The notes below the pieces were generated by a model. That model did not search any database. It saw only the letters and a list, made by a program, of their open reading frames with translations, and was not told where the DNA came from. From Flavobacteriales bacterium (GTDB lineage Bacteria; Bacteroidota; Bacteroidia; NS11-12g; UBA9320), in the NCBI GenBank assembly GCA_020635355.1, contig JACJZW010000002.1, positions 310,001 through 374,000 on the forward strand: a stretch of 64,000 bases of DNA, in the 5' to 3' direction. Made by a program: the position numbers and the translations under genes. How positions within the stretch are numbered: the stretch's first letter is position 1; each line of letters opens with the position of its first letter. Positions 37,260 through 47,302 of this stretch are shown here, in pieces.

Positions 37260-38555
37260 TCAGGCATTCATGATCGCCTCGATCTCTTCTACCTCAATAG
37301 GCATATTTACCTCATCCATCAGATCTATGTAACCGTTTTCCTGAATGAGAATGTTGTTTTCAATTCGAACACCAATGCCTTCTTCCTGAATGTAGATGCC
37401 TGGTTCGCAGGTGAATAGATTACCCGCTTGCATCGGTTCGTACCGCATGCCGCTGTCATGGACATCGATTCCCAAAAAGTGGGAAGTTCCGTGCATGAAG
37501 TACTTTTTATAGGCCGGCCATGAAGGATCCTGATTTTTGATGTCATCCATGGTAATCAGTCCCAGGTCTACCAATTCCTTTTCCATCATACCACCAACTA
37601 CGGTATGATATTCCATCAACATGGTGCCTGGTTTTAGTAATTCACGGGCCCCGTACATGACTCTCAATACCGCATTGTACACATCTTTCTGGCGTTTGGA
37701 GAATCGGCCGTTTGCCGGTAAACACCGAGTCATATCACTAGCGTAGTTGGCATAATCCACTCCGCAGTCCACCAAAATCAAATCGCCATCCTGAACAGGA
37801 CCTTTGTTTTCAATGCAGTGAAGCACACAGGCATTTGCCCCGGAAGCCACAATGGGTTCAAAGGAGAATCCATTTCCACGGTTCCGGATGAATTCATGAA
37901 TCAGATCGGCCTCAATTTCATACTCCATCATTCCGGGTTTGGTGGAACGAAGAATGCGCTCCCAACCTTTTTTGCTGATGGCCACTGCTTCACGTGTCAA
38001 GTCAACCTCTAGAGGGTGCTTGACAGACCGCAGTCGTTGCAGCATTTTACCTGCTCGTTTATAGTTATGTAGGGGGAATGCCTGTTGAATTTGATGTGCC
38101 ATGTCCAGATTCCGGTAGGGCGATTTGAACGGGTACCGATCGTTTTCATTCAAAGGCAAATAGATGTTATCTGCCATATTGATAATGGAGCGAAGGCGTT
38201 CCAGATAATTGTCGTTCCAGAATATATTGGCAATGCCTGAGGCGGTTGTAGCCTCTTCTTTGGTGTACTTATGACCTTCCCAAATGGCAATGTGCTCATT
38301 CGTTTCCAGGAGGAAAAGACACTGCTGATATTCCTTTACCGGACAATCGGGAAAGAGTACCAAAACGGTATCCTCCTGATCAATTCCACACAACCAAAAC
38401 AAATCTGAATTCTGTTTGAATTTGTGAAAGGCATCGCCATTCCAGGAATACTGATAATTGCTGTGAAAGATGGCAATACTGCCGGGCTCCATCAGGTCCG
38501 TGAAGCGTTTTCGGTTATCAATAAACAGTTGAGCGTCTATGGTTGGGTATTTCAT
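37260..38555 (-). CDS. pepP: Xaa-Pro aminopeptidase, M24B family
   Basis: A 431-residue metallopeptidase that removes N-terminal residues linked to proline. The N-terminal AMP_N domain (about 1-150) has GSIAIFHSNYQYSWNGDAFHKFKQNSDLFWLCG. The catalytic pita-bread domain shows the metal ligands: Asp in LVDCGVDYANYASDMTR (two Asp), His in HGTSHFLGIDVHD, Glu in FTCEPGIYI, and Glu in GVRIENNILI. All five ligands are present. It is followed on the same strand by no close gene and preceded by the TPR gene with a 60-bp gap. Confidence 0.92.
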   Translation of the reverse strand: MKYPTIDAQLFIDNRKRFTDLMEPGSIAIFHSNYQYSWNGDAFHKFKQNSDLFWLCGIDQEDTVLVLFPDCPVKEYQQCLFLLETNEHIAIWEGHKYTKEEATTASGIANIFWNDNYLERLRSIINMADNIYLPLNENDRYPFKSPYRNLDMAHQIQQAFPLHNYKRAGKMLQRLRSVKHPLEVDLTREAVAISKKGWERILRSTKPGMMEYEIEADLIHEFIRNRGNGFSFEPIVASGANACVLHCIENKGPVQDGDLILVDCGVDYANYASDMTRCLPANGRFSKRQKDVYNAVLRVMYGARELLKPGTMLMEYHTVVGGMMEKELVDLGLITMDDIKNQDPSWPAYKKYFMHGTSHFLGIDVHDSGMRYEPMQAGNLFTCEPGIYIQEEGIGVRIENNILIQENGYIDLMDEVNMPIEVEEIEAIMNA

Positions 38556-38615
38556 CGATTCCTAAGTTTTCGCCGAAATTACCATTTCCCACTGGTAATG
38601 AAGCGAGATTGGGAA

Positions 38616-39266
38616 TCAGATCTTGCCTTTTCGAAGTAAGGTGCCCGCTTCTCGAAGAAAACGCATGAATTCCTTTCTGGAACTCATCATGGTTTTGAGC
38701 TCTTTCCGCACGGATGATGCCGGTTGAGGTATTTCGGATACGTCCTTTTGTGTTTCCTCTATGGTGAGTTCAGACTGCATATTCGCTAGTAAATCAGCCT
38801 GTTTGAATCGGTCCTTAGCCATATCGGCGTAGCCTAACTTTTCCTCCAGCAAACCAAGGTTATTGAGGGTGACTTCATTGTCCGGTTCCAGTTCAAGAGC
38901 CTTTTGATAATCATCGATGGCCGCTCGGGTATTCCCTGCTTTGTCCAACGCATACGCCCTGCAGGCATATCGGTATGGATTGTCCGGTTCCAATTCCACC
39001 GCTTGATGAAAATCATCTAAGGTAGATTTTAGCCCAAGGTGAAGTTTGCAAACTCCGCGTTCGGCATAAAATTCGGCAGCGTCCGGATGTCGGGCGATCA
39101 ATCCGTTCCAAACGTCTATGGCTTCCTGGTGGTTTCCGAGTCGTTGAAGGCAATACCCTTTCAAACGTTCCAACTCATCTGACTTATCTGAAGCACGAAT
39201 CGCACTCAGGCATTCAGCATATAATTGCTTCTCAAACAGGGATCGGATGGCGTTCAGATTTGTCAT
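38616..39266 (-). CDS. TPR-repeat protein
   Basis: A 216-residue soluble helical protein with about five tetratricopeptide repeats between residues 25 and 165 (for example YRYACRAYALDKAGNTRAAI and VTLNNLGLLEEKLGYADMA). It has no signal peptide or membrane helix. The last 50 residues are charged and hydrophilic. A scaffold for protein-protein contacts; the partner is unknown. It lies 60 bp upstream of pepP on the same strand and is divergent from speA. Confidence 0.8.
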   Translation of the reverse strand: MTNLNAIRSLFEKQLYAECLSAIRASDKSDELERLKGYCLQRLGNHQEAIDVWNGLIARHPDAAEFYAERGVCKLHLGLKSTLDDFHQAVELEPDNPYRYACRAYALDKAGNTRAAIDDYQKALELEPDNEVTLNNLGLLEEKLGYADMAKDRFKQADLLANMQSELTIEETQKDVSEIPQPASSVRKELKTMMSSRKEFMRFLREAGTLLRKGKI

Positions 39267-39340
39267 GCTGCAAAACTACAAGCTTAACACTCAGTTTGAG
39301 GAATAGTTTTGGTGGTAAGAATTGGTTGATGTAGGTGGGT

Positions 39341-39348
39341 TATATTTG
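39341..39348 (+). promoter_or_regulatory. TAnnTTTG promoter element before speA
   Basis: TATATTTG lies 34 bp before the speA start. No TTG lies at the usual 19-21 bp distance; the nearest is at 16 bp. Confidence 0.4.
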
Positions 39349-39382
39349 TCGGCCTTTGCACAAAGTAAGTTAGTTACATCTC

Positions 39383-40777
39383 ATGAAAGATAAGTATATC
39401 GACCTGGTTGAACAGACCTTTGATTTTCCGCAGGAAGAGTTTGAGGTGGGCGATGATTATTGCCTGACCTTCCACGATATCAACCTGATGGATTTGATTA
39501 AACAGTACGGGACTCCGTTGAAATTCACCTATCTCCCCAAGATTTCTGAAAACATCGATCGGGCTAAAAAATGGTTTAATGTAGCCATGGCCAAAGTGGA
39601 TTACAAGGGGAAGTACAACTACTGCTATTGCACGAAAAGTTCCCATTTTAGGTTTGTTTTGGAAGAGGCCTTGAAAAGCCAGGTTCATATCGAAACATCA
39701 TCGGCTTTTGATCTCGAAATTGTTCGGACCTTTTATGAGGAAGGACGTATCACGAAAGATCAGTTCATCGTAAGTAACGGGTATAAGACCCCGGGATACA
39801 TCGCGCGGCTAGCAGAATTTATCAATGATGGTTTCACGCGGTGTATGCCTGTGATAGACAATGTAAAGGAGTTAGAGCATCTCACGTCTGCTGTAAAGGG
39901 AGAGTTTAATGTGGGTATTCGAATTGCATCAGAGGAAGAGCCAAAGTTTGAGTTTTATACCAGTCGATTGGGTATCGGGTACCGCAGAATAGTACCCTTC
40001 TATCGCGAGTACATCAAGGAAAACAAGCAGGTAAAGTTGCGCATGCTTCATTTCTTCATCAACACCGGGATAACCGACACGGCCTACTATTGGAATGAAT
40101 TGCACAAATGTTTACGGGTGTACTGTGAATTGAAACGCGAGTGTCCGGATTTGATGGCGCTCAACATTGGTGGTGGTTTCCCGATAAAACGATCGCTCAC
40201 CTTTGATTATGATTACGCGTACATGGCGGAAGAAATCATTGCCCAGATCAAACAGGTTTGCACGGCGTACGGGGTGGATGAACCGGATATCTTTACCGAA
40301 TTTGGGTCCTTCACCGTTGGTGAAAGTGGTGGGACCATTTACAGCATCATTCATCAAAAACAACAGAATGATCGGGAGAAGTGGAATATGATTGATGGTA
40401 GTTTTATGACTACGTTACCGGATGCCTGGGCCATCAGCCAACGCTTCGTGATGCTTCCGGTGAATCACTGGAATCGCAAGTATGAACGCGTGCTGTTGGG
40501 TGGTTTAACATGCGACAGTGACGATTATTACAATTCCGAACAGCATGTGAATGCCATCTACCTGCCCCAATATAAGGCCGATGAGCCGCTGTACATTGGA
40601 TTCTTCAATACGGGAGCCTATCAGGAATCGCTAAGTGGGTATGGCGGGATTCAACACTGTTTGATACCTTCGCCCAAGCATATTATCATTGACAAGGACG
40701 ACGACGGGAGTCTTTATACACGAATTTTTAGCAAAGAGCAGAGCCATAAAAGCATGCTTAAAATTTTAGGTTACTAA
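39383..40777 (+). CDS. speA: arginine decarboxylase (PLP-dependent, alanine-racemase fold)
   Basis: A 464-residue fold-III PLP enzyme, probably making agmatine from arginine for polyamine synthesis. The Schiff-base lysine is expected at K85 in YCYCTKSSHF. Substrate and PLP sites include GIRIASEEEPKFEFYTSRLGIG and LNIGGGFPIK. It is shorter than the Escherichia coli SpeA (about 650) and matches the short Bacteroidota form. ADC activity rather than diaminopimelate decarboxylation is inferred from overall similarity and from the DHS-like gene 9 bp downstream. Confidence 0.85.
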   Translation: MKDKYIDLVEQTFDFPQEEFEVGDDYCLTFHDINLMDLIKQYGTPLKFTYLPKISENIDRAKKWFNVAMAKVDYKGKYNYCYCTKSSHFRFVLEEALKSQVHIETSSAFDLEIVRTFYEEGRITKDQFIVSNGYKTPGYIARLAEFINDGFTRCMPVIDNVKELEHLTSAVKGEFNVGIRIASEEEPKFEFYTSRLGIGYRRIVPFYREYIKENKQVKLRMLHFFINTGITDTAYYWNELHKCLRVYCELKRECPDLMALNIGGGFPIKRSLTFDYDYAYMAEEIIAQIKQVCTAYGVDEPDIFTEFGSFTVGESGGTIYSIIHQKQQNDREKWNMIDGSFMTTLPDAWAISQRFVMLPVNHWNRKYERVLLGGLTCDSDDYYNSEQHVNAIYLPQYKADEPLYIGFFNTGAYQESLSGYGGIQHCLIPSPKHIIIDKDDDGSLYTRIFSKEQSHKSMLKILGY

Positions 40778-40786
40778 ACAGATATC

Positions 40787-41755
40787 ATGACCGCAATTTC
40801 CAATTTTATTGACAAGTACTTTCTTCACTTCAATGCAGCTTCTCTGGTAGATGCGGCGAATGGATATAACACCCACCTGGAAGAAGGAGGGAAGATGATG
40901 GTGACGCTGGCTGGAGCGATGAGTACCGCGGAACTAGGCAAAATACTGGCAGAAATGATCCGTCAGGATAAGATTGCCATTATATCCTGCACCGGCGCCA
41001 ATCTGGAGGAAGACATCATGAATTTGGTAGCCCACTCGCATTACAAACGCGTACCGAACTACCGCGATCTCACACCTCAGGAGGAATGGGATTTATTGGA
41101 AAAAGGGTTGAATAGGGTGACCGATACCTGCATTCCAGAGGAGGAAGCATTCCGACGCATTCAGTCCAGAATCCACAAGCAATGGAAACAGGCGGATGAT
41201 CAGGGTGCACGATACTTCCCACACGAATACATGTACAAGATGTTGTTGAGTGGTGACCTGGAAGAGTTTTACGAAATAGATCCCAAGGATAGCTGGATGT
41301 TGGCAGCAGCCGAAAAGAATCTGCCTATTGTGGTGCCCGGATGGGAGGATTCTACCATGGGAAACATCTTCGCCAGTTATTGCATTAAGGGTGAATTGAA
41401 AACATCCACGATGAAGTCAGGTATCGAATACATGATGTACCTCAGTGATTGGTATCGGGAAAATTCCGGTGGCAAAGGCGTTGGGTTTTTCCAAATTGGA
41501 GGTGGAATTGCCGGTGATTTTCCAATTTGCGTGGTGCCGATGATGTATCAGGATTTGGAATGGACGGATGTTCCGTTCTGGAGTTACTTCTGCCAGATAT
41601 CTGATTCTACCACCAGTTATGGATCCTACTCCGGTGCAGTTCCCAACGAAAAAATCACATGGGGCAAGTTGGATATTGACACCCCTAAGTATATAATTGA
41701 ATCGGATGCCACCATTGTTGCACCGTTGATTTTTGCCAAAATCTTAGGCTGGTAA
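40787..41755 (+). CDS. deoxyhypusine synthase-like (probable homospermidine synthase-type) protein
   Basis: A 322-residue NAD-dependent Rossmann-fold protein of the deoxyhypusine synthase family. Motifs: LAGAMSTAELGKILAEMI, the NAD-binding IISCTGANLEEDIMN, GGGIAGDFPICVVPMM, and the lysine that forms the enzyme-imine intermediate, K294 in ITWGKLD (equivalent to the SWGK lysine of the eukaryotic enzyme). Bacteria lack eIF5A, so the natural target cannot be hypusine formation; bacterial homologues are known to act on polyamines. Co-transcription with arginine decarboxylase (9-bp gap) supports an aminobutyl-transfer step in polyamine synthesis, for example homospermidine. Confidence 0.85.
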   Translation: MTAISNFIDKYFLHFNAASLVDAANGYNTHLEEGGKMMVTLAGAMSTAELGKILAEMIRQDKIAIISCTGANLEEDIMNLVAHSHYKRVPNYRDLTPQEEWDLLEKGLNRVTDTCIPEEEAFRRIQSRIHKQWKQADDQGARYFPHEYMYKMLLSGDLEEFYEIDPKDSWMLAAAEKNLPIVVPGWEDSTMGNIFASYCIKGELKTSTMKSGIEYMMYLSDWYRENSGGKGVGFFQIGGGIAGDFPICVVPMMYQDLEWTDVPFWSYFCQISDSTTSYGSYSGAVPNEKITWGKLDIDTPKYIIESDATIVAPLIFAKILGW

Positions 41756-41757
41756 GT

Positions 41758-42683
41758 CTAATCCTCGATGACGGGATTGTTTGGATTACCCGAAAGGTGA
41801 ATCAACAACCGCTGGGCAAGATCGGCCTTTTCCATTTCTTCCGTTTTCTGATAACTGAATACCAGATTGCGCAGTACACGTTGGATGATTTCCACATTTG
41901 TGCACACCCTGAAGTATTCTTCTCTGGGAGTGATGTTAAGTTGTTCCAGGAAGAGCTCAGGCTTTCATGATTCAAAATTAACCCTTCACTGAACGGATTG
42001 ATGTAGAACATCACATCACCGGTCATACCCATACCTAGGGCACTTGGATCATTGAATCGCCTGATGATCTCCAAACCCTCTTCGCTCCGATAACCCAACA
42101 CAAAGTGTTGCGGAAGGTTTACGCCGTATACAGGGATGTTGAGGCGTTGAGCGATGAGTGAATATACGATGGCCATCGAAATTGGATTTCCGGTTCGATG
42201 CTCTAAAACCCGGCTCAGAAATGAATTGTGAGCGTCGGTATTCTTCGGTATTGCCTTTAAAATGATGAACCTGAAAAAAGATGTAATTCAGAATCTTGAT
42301 TTGTTCAAAAGAGGTGAGATCGTAGTTGAGTTCCAACCAGGCATCCAGTTTGATCTTTTCCAGTTGTCCGGTTGATTTCGGCTTCATCTACATACGGAAA
42401 TTCAATGCGCTCCAAAATGAGCATTCCCTGAAGTAAGTCCGGTTCATCTTGTACGCTCCAAAGCTTCAATTCATTGATGAATGCTGTCGCGTTTCAATCG
42501 TCGGATGAGGGTTTGAACGCGCTCCAATCGGATTAGTTCTTCCTCAGCCTTTGCGGCATCTTCCAGAAAGGTGATGGCTTCAATGCCTAACGACAAAATC
42601 TTGTCCTCTACCTGGCGAATGATGTCCAGGTCTGTATCATCCAATAGATAGATGAGGTTGTTCAGTTCTTTCTGATCGATCAC
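41758..42683 (-). pseudogene. SirB1-family transglutaminase-like gene, frame broken four times
   Basis: The pieces reassemble into a SirB1-like protein of about 300 residues: GTG start at 42683 (MIDQKELNNLIYLLDDTDLD), then LKLWSVQDEPDLLQGMLIL, DAWLELNYDLTSFEQI, HHFKGNT, NSFLSRVLEHRTGNPISMAIVYSLIAQRLNIPVYGVNLPQHFVLGY, and an ending that stops at 41758. Frame breaks lie near 42475, 42380, 42238 and 41960. Three of the four are repaired by adding one base. The start overlaps the topA stop as GTGA, the normal arrangement of coupled genes. Because topA next to it is broken the same way, the gene is probably intact in the organism and the breaks are sequence errors. Confidence 0.75.
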
Positions 42684-44991
42684 GCTTTTTTCTTGCGGGA
42701 TTTGGTGGTTTTGGTCTTGGTTGGTTGATTCTTTATAATCTCCAACACCTCCTCATACGAAAGATCCTTTGGTTCTACGTTTTTGGGGAGTTTGTAGTTT
42801 TTCTTACCATGCGAAATGTATGACCCCAACGTCCATTCAACAACTCAAGGGTCTCGTCCTGATCAAATTGCTTGATAATGCGTTCCGCATCTTTTTGTCG
42901 CTTGGCCAGAATTAATTCTACTGCCCGATCCTGCTCAATGGTAAACGGATCATCGGTTTTGGCTAAGGAATAAAACTCCCGGAATGTTGAACATAGGGTC
43001 CAAACCGACCAATGGCCACTTCAGTTCCTTGTCTTCAAATGTCCCGATGATACGTGGTAATCGGAACAGCTCAAGGGCTTCTTCCAGCGAAATGCTTTCT
43101 ATACTTTGTCCTTTGGGCAAACTGGCAAATCGCGGTTTATCCTCATCCTCCGTCTCACCGATTTGAACCATGGGGCCAAATCGACCCATACGAGCAATCA
43201 CCCGTTTGCCAGATGCCGGATCGTCACCTAAATGGCGTTCGCCTGTGGCGCGATCAGCCGTATCCAATGCTTCATCCACAGTTTTATGAAATGGGTGATA
43301 AAATCCATCGATCATATCCGTCCAATTCTTCAAACCATCTGCGATCTCATCAAATTCCTTCTCAACATTCGCCGTGAACTGATAGTCCATGATCTGATCA
43401 AAATGCGTAATCAGGAAATCTGTAACAATCTTTCCAATATCCGAAGGAACCAACTTGCCTTTATCGCTACCGGTTCGCTCTTTTTTCGGATTGGGTGGTT
43501 AACGATCCATTCTCCAGTTGAAGCACCCGGTAGGTTCGTTCTTCGCCCTCCGAAATGCCTTTCTCAACGTATCCGCGTTTCTGAATGGTTGAAATGGTTG
43601 GCGCATAGGTACTTGGTCGGCCAATACCCAGTTCTTCCAGCTTCCGAACCAAACTTGCTTCACTGTATCGGGCCGGTGGTCGGGTAAATCGTTCGGTAGC
43701 TTTAATGATTTGAGCAGCTGGATGATCTCCAACCTGCATGGCTGGAAGCAATCCTATTTCATCTTCTTCCTCGTCGTCATCCTTCCCTCGAGATATACCT
43801 TTAGGAATCCTTCAAACTTCAAAACCTCACCGGTGGCTGTAAAGGTGGAGTCGTTTTTATTGTTGTTGATCTTCACAATGGTACGCTCCAATTGAGCGTC
43901 ACTCATTTGCGAGGCAATGGCGCGTTTCAGATCAGCTCATACAGTCGTTGTTCCGAGGGATCTCCTCCTGCCTGTCTTCGATTGAAGTAGGTGGGACGAA
44001 TGGCCTCGTGCGCTTCTTGTGCACCAGCCGATTTGGTGGAATACTTGCGAATTTTTGAATATTCCTCTCCGTACTGACTGGTGATTTCTTCCTTGGCCGC
44101 GTTCAACGCAAGATTGGAGAGATTTACACTGTCCGTACGCATATAGGTGATGTGTCCATTTTCGTACAGACGCTGAGCAAGCGACATGGTTCTGGAAACG
44201 GAGTAACCCAATTTACGACTGGCTTCTTGCTGAAGTGTACTGGTTGTAAACGGGGGGGCAGGCTTTTTTGTAGCCGGTTTAACATCAACGGAATCGACTT
44301 GAAAGGCTGCGCCGATGCAGGATTTTAGAAACGACTCAGCTTCTGCCTCAGAGGTAAAGCTTTGATTGCAATCTGCCGAGAATTTTTTGCCGTTAACACT
44401 AAATTGTCCGGTAACCTTAAACGATGAAGTAATGTTATAGGCGTCAATTTCCCGCTCGCGTTCAACCACCAAGCGCACGGCAACGCTTTGTACCCGACCG
44501 GCGGATAAACTAGGCTTCACCTTGCGCCAAAGTACGGGTGACAATTCAAAACCAACCAATCGATCCAATACCCGACGTGCTTGTTGGGCGTCGACAAGGT
44601 GTTCATCAATGGTACGTGGATTTTCGATGGCATTGAGGATGGCGGGTTTAGTGATCTCGTGAAACACGATGCGACGTGTTTTGGATTTGTCTAATCCCAG
44701 CACTTCCGAAAGATGCCAGCTAATGGCTTCTCCTTCTCGGTCCTCATCCGATGCTAACCAGATGATTTCTGCCGTTTTGGCTAATTTCTTAAGTTCCGAT
44801 ACCACATTTTTCTTGTCGGCCGGAACCTCATATTTAGGGGTAAATCCACCCGCTATATCAATGGCCTTATCGCCTTTTATCAGATCGCGAATATGGCCGA
44901 AGCACGATTTAACGGTGAAGTCAGTACCCAGGAACTTTTCGATTGTTTTTGCCTTGGCAGGCGACTCCACTATGACCAGGTTTTTACTCAT
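42680..44991 (-). pseudogene. topA: DNA topoisomerase I, frame broken about six times (probably sequence error)
   Basis: Begins MSKNLVIVESPAKAKTIEKFLG with an intact TOPRIM domain (DEDREGEAISWHL) and the active-site Tyr in THMR-like ITYMRTDSVNLS. The first 354 codons are unbroken. Then frame breaks occur near 43928, 43784, 43486, 43020, 42966 and 42825. Each is repaired by restoring one or two bases in a short run (tgaaa to tggaaa, gaagg to gaaagg, gaagtgg to gaaagtgg, ccttag to cctttag, tggggtc to tgggggtc). The repaired product continues through LEELGIGRPSTYAPTIS, MDYQFTANVEKEFDEIA and two C-terminal zinc-less repeat domains to the basic tail KTKTTKSRKKKA, ending at 42680. topA is essential in most bacteria, so real loss is unlikely. 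Confidence 0.85.
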
Positions 44992-45009
44992 TCTCAGTAT
45001 TCAGACCGT

Positions 45010-47115
45010 CTATTTCGTAACAATAATTCGTTCAGTTTTTACAAATCCATCACCCGTTATCCGAACGAAATAGATTCCGGATTGATTCAAGTGGATCACG
45101 CGATCCATGTTTCCTTCAGAGGCCAAGGTACGCACCACTCTGCCATTTGCATCGGTTACCTCAATGTGAATTGAGCTCGATACCGACTGATTATGTATAG
45201 TGAATTGACCGTTTGAAGGGTTGGGTAGAATGCGTATTCCGGCCGCTAATTGGGAAGGCGCAACCGAAAGCGCGAACTGATCCACGTTAACATCATCAAT
45301 GTAGATGGAATTACCAGAGGCACTTACCGCTTCAAAACGCACCATCAGATTTTTGCTGTCCGCAAATCCGTGTTGATCGAGGTTTACTTCAACTACTTTC
45401 CAATCCGCAGCAGAGGAGGGTTTCCAACCCGGATTATTGCCGGTTTTGGAATACAATGATGAAGCACCAACCAAGCCTTTTAAGGCCAGCCAATTTTCAC
45501 CACAATCTTTAGAGCCATAAACCACCAATCGCTCTCCGGCTCCGGCTGTTCTCAACGAATAGGCAACCCGGAAGCTGAGAATAGGTGAGAGATCTTTGTG
45601 GGCACTTAAATCAAAATTCGGGGTCAGGAGATTATATCGAGCACCGGATTCTGTGTTCGCATCGATTTCACAAACTGCTGATTTGCTACCAGAAACACTT
45701 GGGCCAGCTTGGATCTTCCATCCATACGCTTGCGCATCCACCTCAGCTCCCCAATAGGATGGTGTGAATTCACTTTCAAAAGTTTCAAGAAACGGTGATT
45801 TGAGATCTGCTTCCTCAGGAACCACGGTGATGAATTCTTCTTTGGTTATAGAAGACTCACCTTTGGAATTGGTTACCTTCAGGGTTACTTTATAGGTTCC
45901 TGCCTGATTGTATGTAACTGATGGGTTGCTGAATGTGGAGCTACTTGGTGATCCACCTTCAAATGTCCAAACGCGGTCAACTACATCTCCATTCCAGGAC
46001 ATATCAGCAAACGTTACTTCTCCACCAGGGCAGATTCTATTCAAGTCGGATGTAATTTGGAAATCAGCTTTGGGGGCACATGGGTTACTAATAGTAATAC
46101 CTGACTTGGTGATGGCCGCTGATGAAATGTTTGCTCCCCGGTATTGGGTTCGGGATAAATAGAATTGCATCAAGGTGTTCTGACCAGCGGTGAACATGTT
46201 TTGGCAGCTGCCGTTGGTGTAGTCCATGTAATTCTCATGATTGTCCGGTTCGTCGGGCGAGTCGTTGCTGCAGGAGTTAACCGTTGACGGACAACCAACA
46301 TTGTTGGCTGCCACCGGAGGTGTGTCACAGACGTAGTCTCCTGTAGTCTGGCAATTACTGCCACAGCCATCAGTGAACGGATGTAAAAGTCCCAGCCAAT
46401 GGCCAATTTCATGTGTTAATACCCGTCCGGCGGTGAGCGTATTACTGGTTCCTGAAGAACCTACAAAGGAGTGATCTACCAGAATGCCGTCGATCTTTTC
46501 ATTGGTTGATGGTGGTCTGTACGTATAACCAGCCAGGGTTGCTCCATCAATGGTGAGGTCTATGCGTTCCACCACCCAGATGTTCAAGTAAGTTTTGTAG
46601 TCCCAGCGGATCAGATCTTTCACGTCTTCATCACCACCGTAGGTTAAAGCACTCACCGTTCGGGTGATACCATCGGTGCAATTCCCATCGGGATCCTTGG
46701 TGGCGAGCTTGAATTCTACCTCACAATCAACCGCTCGATCTTTAAAAATGCTTCGTGTTTTGGAGGTATCTGAATTACGTCTGCGAAAATCTTTATTAAG
46801 GATTTCCATTTGTTCCAGAATCTGAGCCTTTGAAATATTCTCGGGGCCATAATTGTGAATCACGTGGAAAACAACTGGGATGGTTACCACCGCTTTTTTC
46901 TTGAATAACTTGCTGGCGTCTGGATTCTGTGCCAGGTTGGTGAGTTGTTCCAAATCCAATTGTATGGCTTGAGCAACGGTTGAGTCCTTTTCTGCCAGTT
47001 GCCGGGTAACCACATCTGATCCGCAGAAGGGAACGCGTTCTTGTGCTTGAGCCGTGCGGCTTGAGATAAGTATTGTGGAGATCCCAACAAATACCAATAA
47101 GATTTTGCCTTTCAT
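45010..47115 (-). CDS. secreted M43-type (pappalysin-like) metallopeptidase with T9SS type-A signal
   Basis: A 701-residue exported zinc peptidase. Signal peptide MKGKILLVFVGISTILISSRTAQAQ. The catalytic domain has TIPVVFHVIHNYG, the zinc motif HEIGHWLGLLH (HExxHxxGxxH, around residues 235-245), and the M43 Cys-rich stretch DGCGSNCQTTGDYVCDTPP, with the Met-turn ENYMDYTNGSCQNMF. A PKD module (WTFEGGSPSSS...YNQAGTYKVTLKVTN) and a jelly-roll MAM-like domain follow, then a type-A sorting domain (RILPNPSNGQFTIH). Start 47115 is chosen for the signal peptide; a TAAGTTTG element (47165-47172) lies upstream. Tandem paralogue of the next gene. Confidence 0.9.
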   Translation of the reverse strand: MKGKILLVFVGISTILISSRTAQAQERVPFCGSDVVTRQLAEKDSTVAQAIQLDLEQLTNLAQNPDASKLFKKKAVVTIPVVFHVIHNYGPENISKAQILEQMEILNKDFRRRNSDTSKTRSIFKDRAVDCEVEFKLATKDPDGNCTDGITRTVSALTYGGDEDVKDLIRWDYKTYLNIWVVERIDLTIDGATLAGYTYRPPSTNEKIDGILVDHSFVGSSGTSNTLTAGRVLTHEIGHWLGLLHPFTDGCGSNCQTTGDYVCDTPPVAANNVGCPSTVNSCSNDSPDEPDNHENYMDYTNGSCQNMFTAGQNTLMQFYLSRTQYRGANISSAAITKSGITISNPCAPKADFQITSDLNRICPGGEVTFADMSWNGDVVDRVWTFEGGSPSSSTFSNPSVTYNQAGTYKVTLKVTNSKGESSITKEEFITVVPEEADLKSPFLETFESEFTPSYWGAEVDAQAYGWKIQAGPSVSGSKSAVCEIDANTESGARYNLLTPNFDLSAHKDLSPILSFRVAYSLRTAGAGERLVVYGSKDCGENWLALKGLVGASSLYSKTGNNPGWKPSSAADWKVVEVNLDQHGFADSKNLMVRFEAVSASGNSIYIDDVNVDQFALSVAPSQLAAGIRILPNPSNGQFTIHNQSVSSSIHIEVTDANGRVVRTLASEGNMDRVIHLNQSGIYFVRITGDGFVKTERIIVTK

Positions 47116-47164
47116 ATGTAAATCAACAAATGCATTTCCGAGGCATCTGTTTTTCATTTGGCCG

Positions 47165-47172
47165 CAAACTTA
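47165..47172 (-). promoter_or_regulatory. TAnnTTTG promoter element of the first M43 gene
   Basis: TAAGTTTG on the minus strand, with a TTG (47196-47198) 23 bp further upstream, slightly wider than usual. It sits 49 bases before ATG 47115, supporting that start. Confidence 0.45.
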
Positions 47173-47243
47173 TCCTATAATGCCGTTTTTTAACACAACG
47201 GTTGCATTAAAGGAAGTGCGGTTGACATAAATCATAAACAAGA

Positions 47244-47269
47244 ACAGGCATCCCATCAGGAATGCCTGT
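47244..47269 (-). terminator. hairpin between the two M43 genes
   Basis: Arms acaggcat and atgcctgt with a short loop lie 33 bp after the stop of the upstream M43 gene. The following minus-strand sequence (tcttgtttat) is only moderately U-rich, so this is a weak terminator at best. Confidence 0.5.
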
Positions 47270-47302
47270 ATCTAATTGGTTGACTAATAACAGATCAGGA
47301 TT

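Noticed and set aside
42680..44991. Programmed frameshifting in topA
   Set aside because: There are about six breaks, all short base losses in runs, shared with the neighbouring gene; no slippery site with a stimulatory structure is evident at each.
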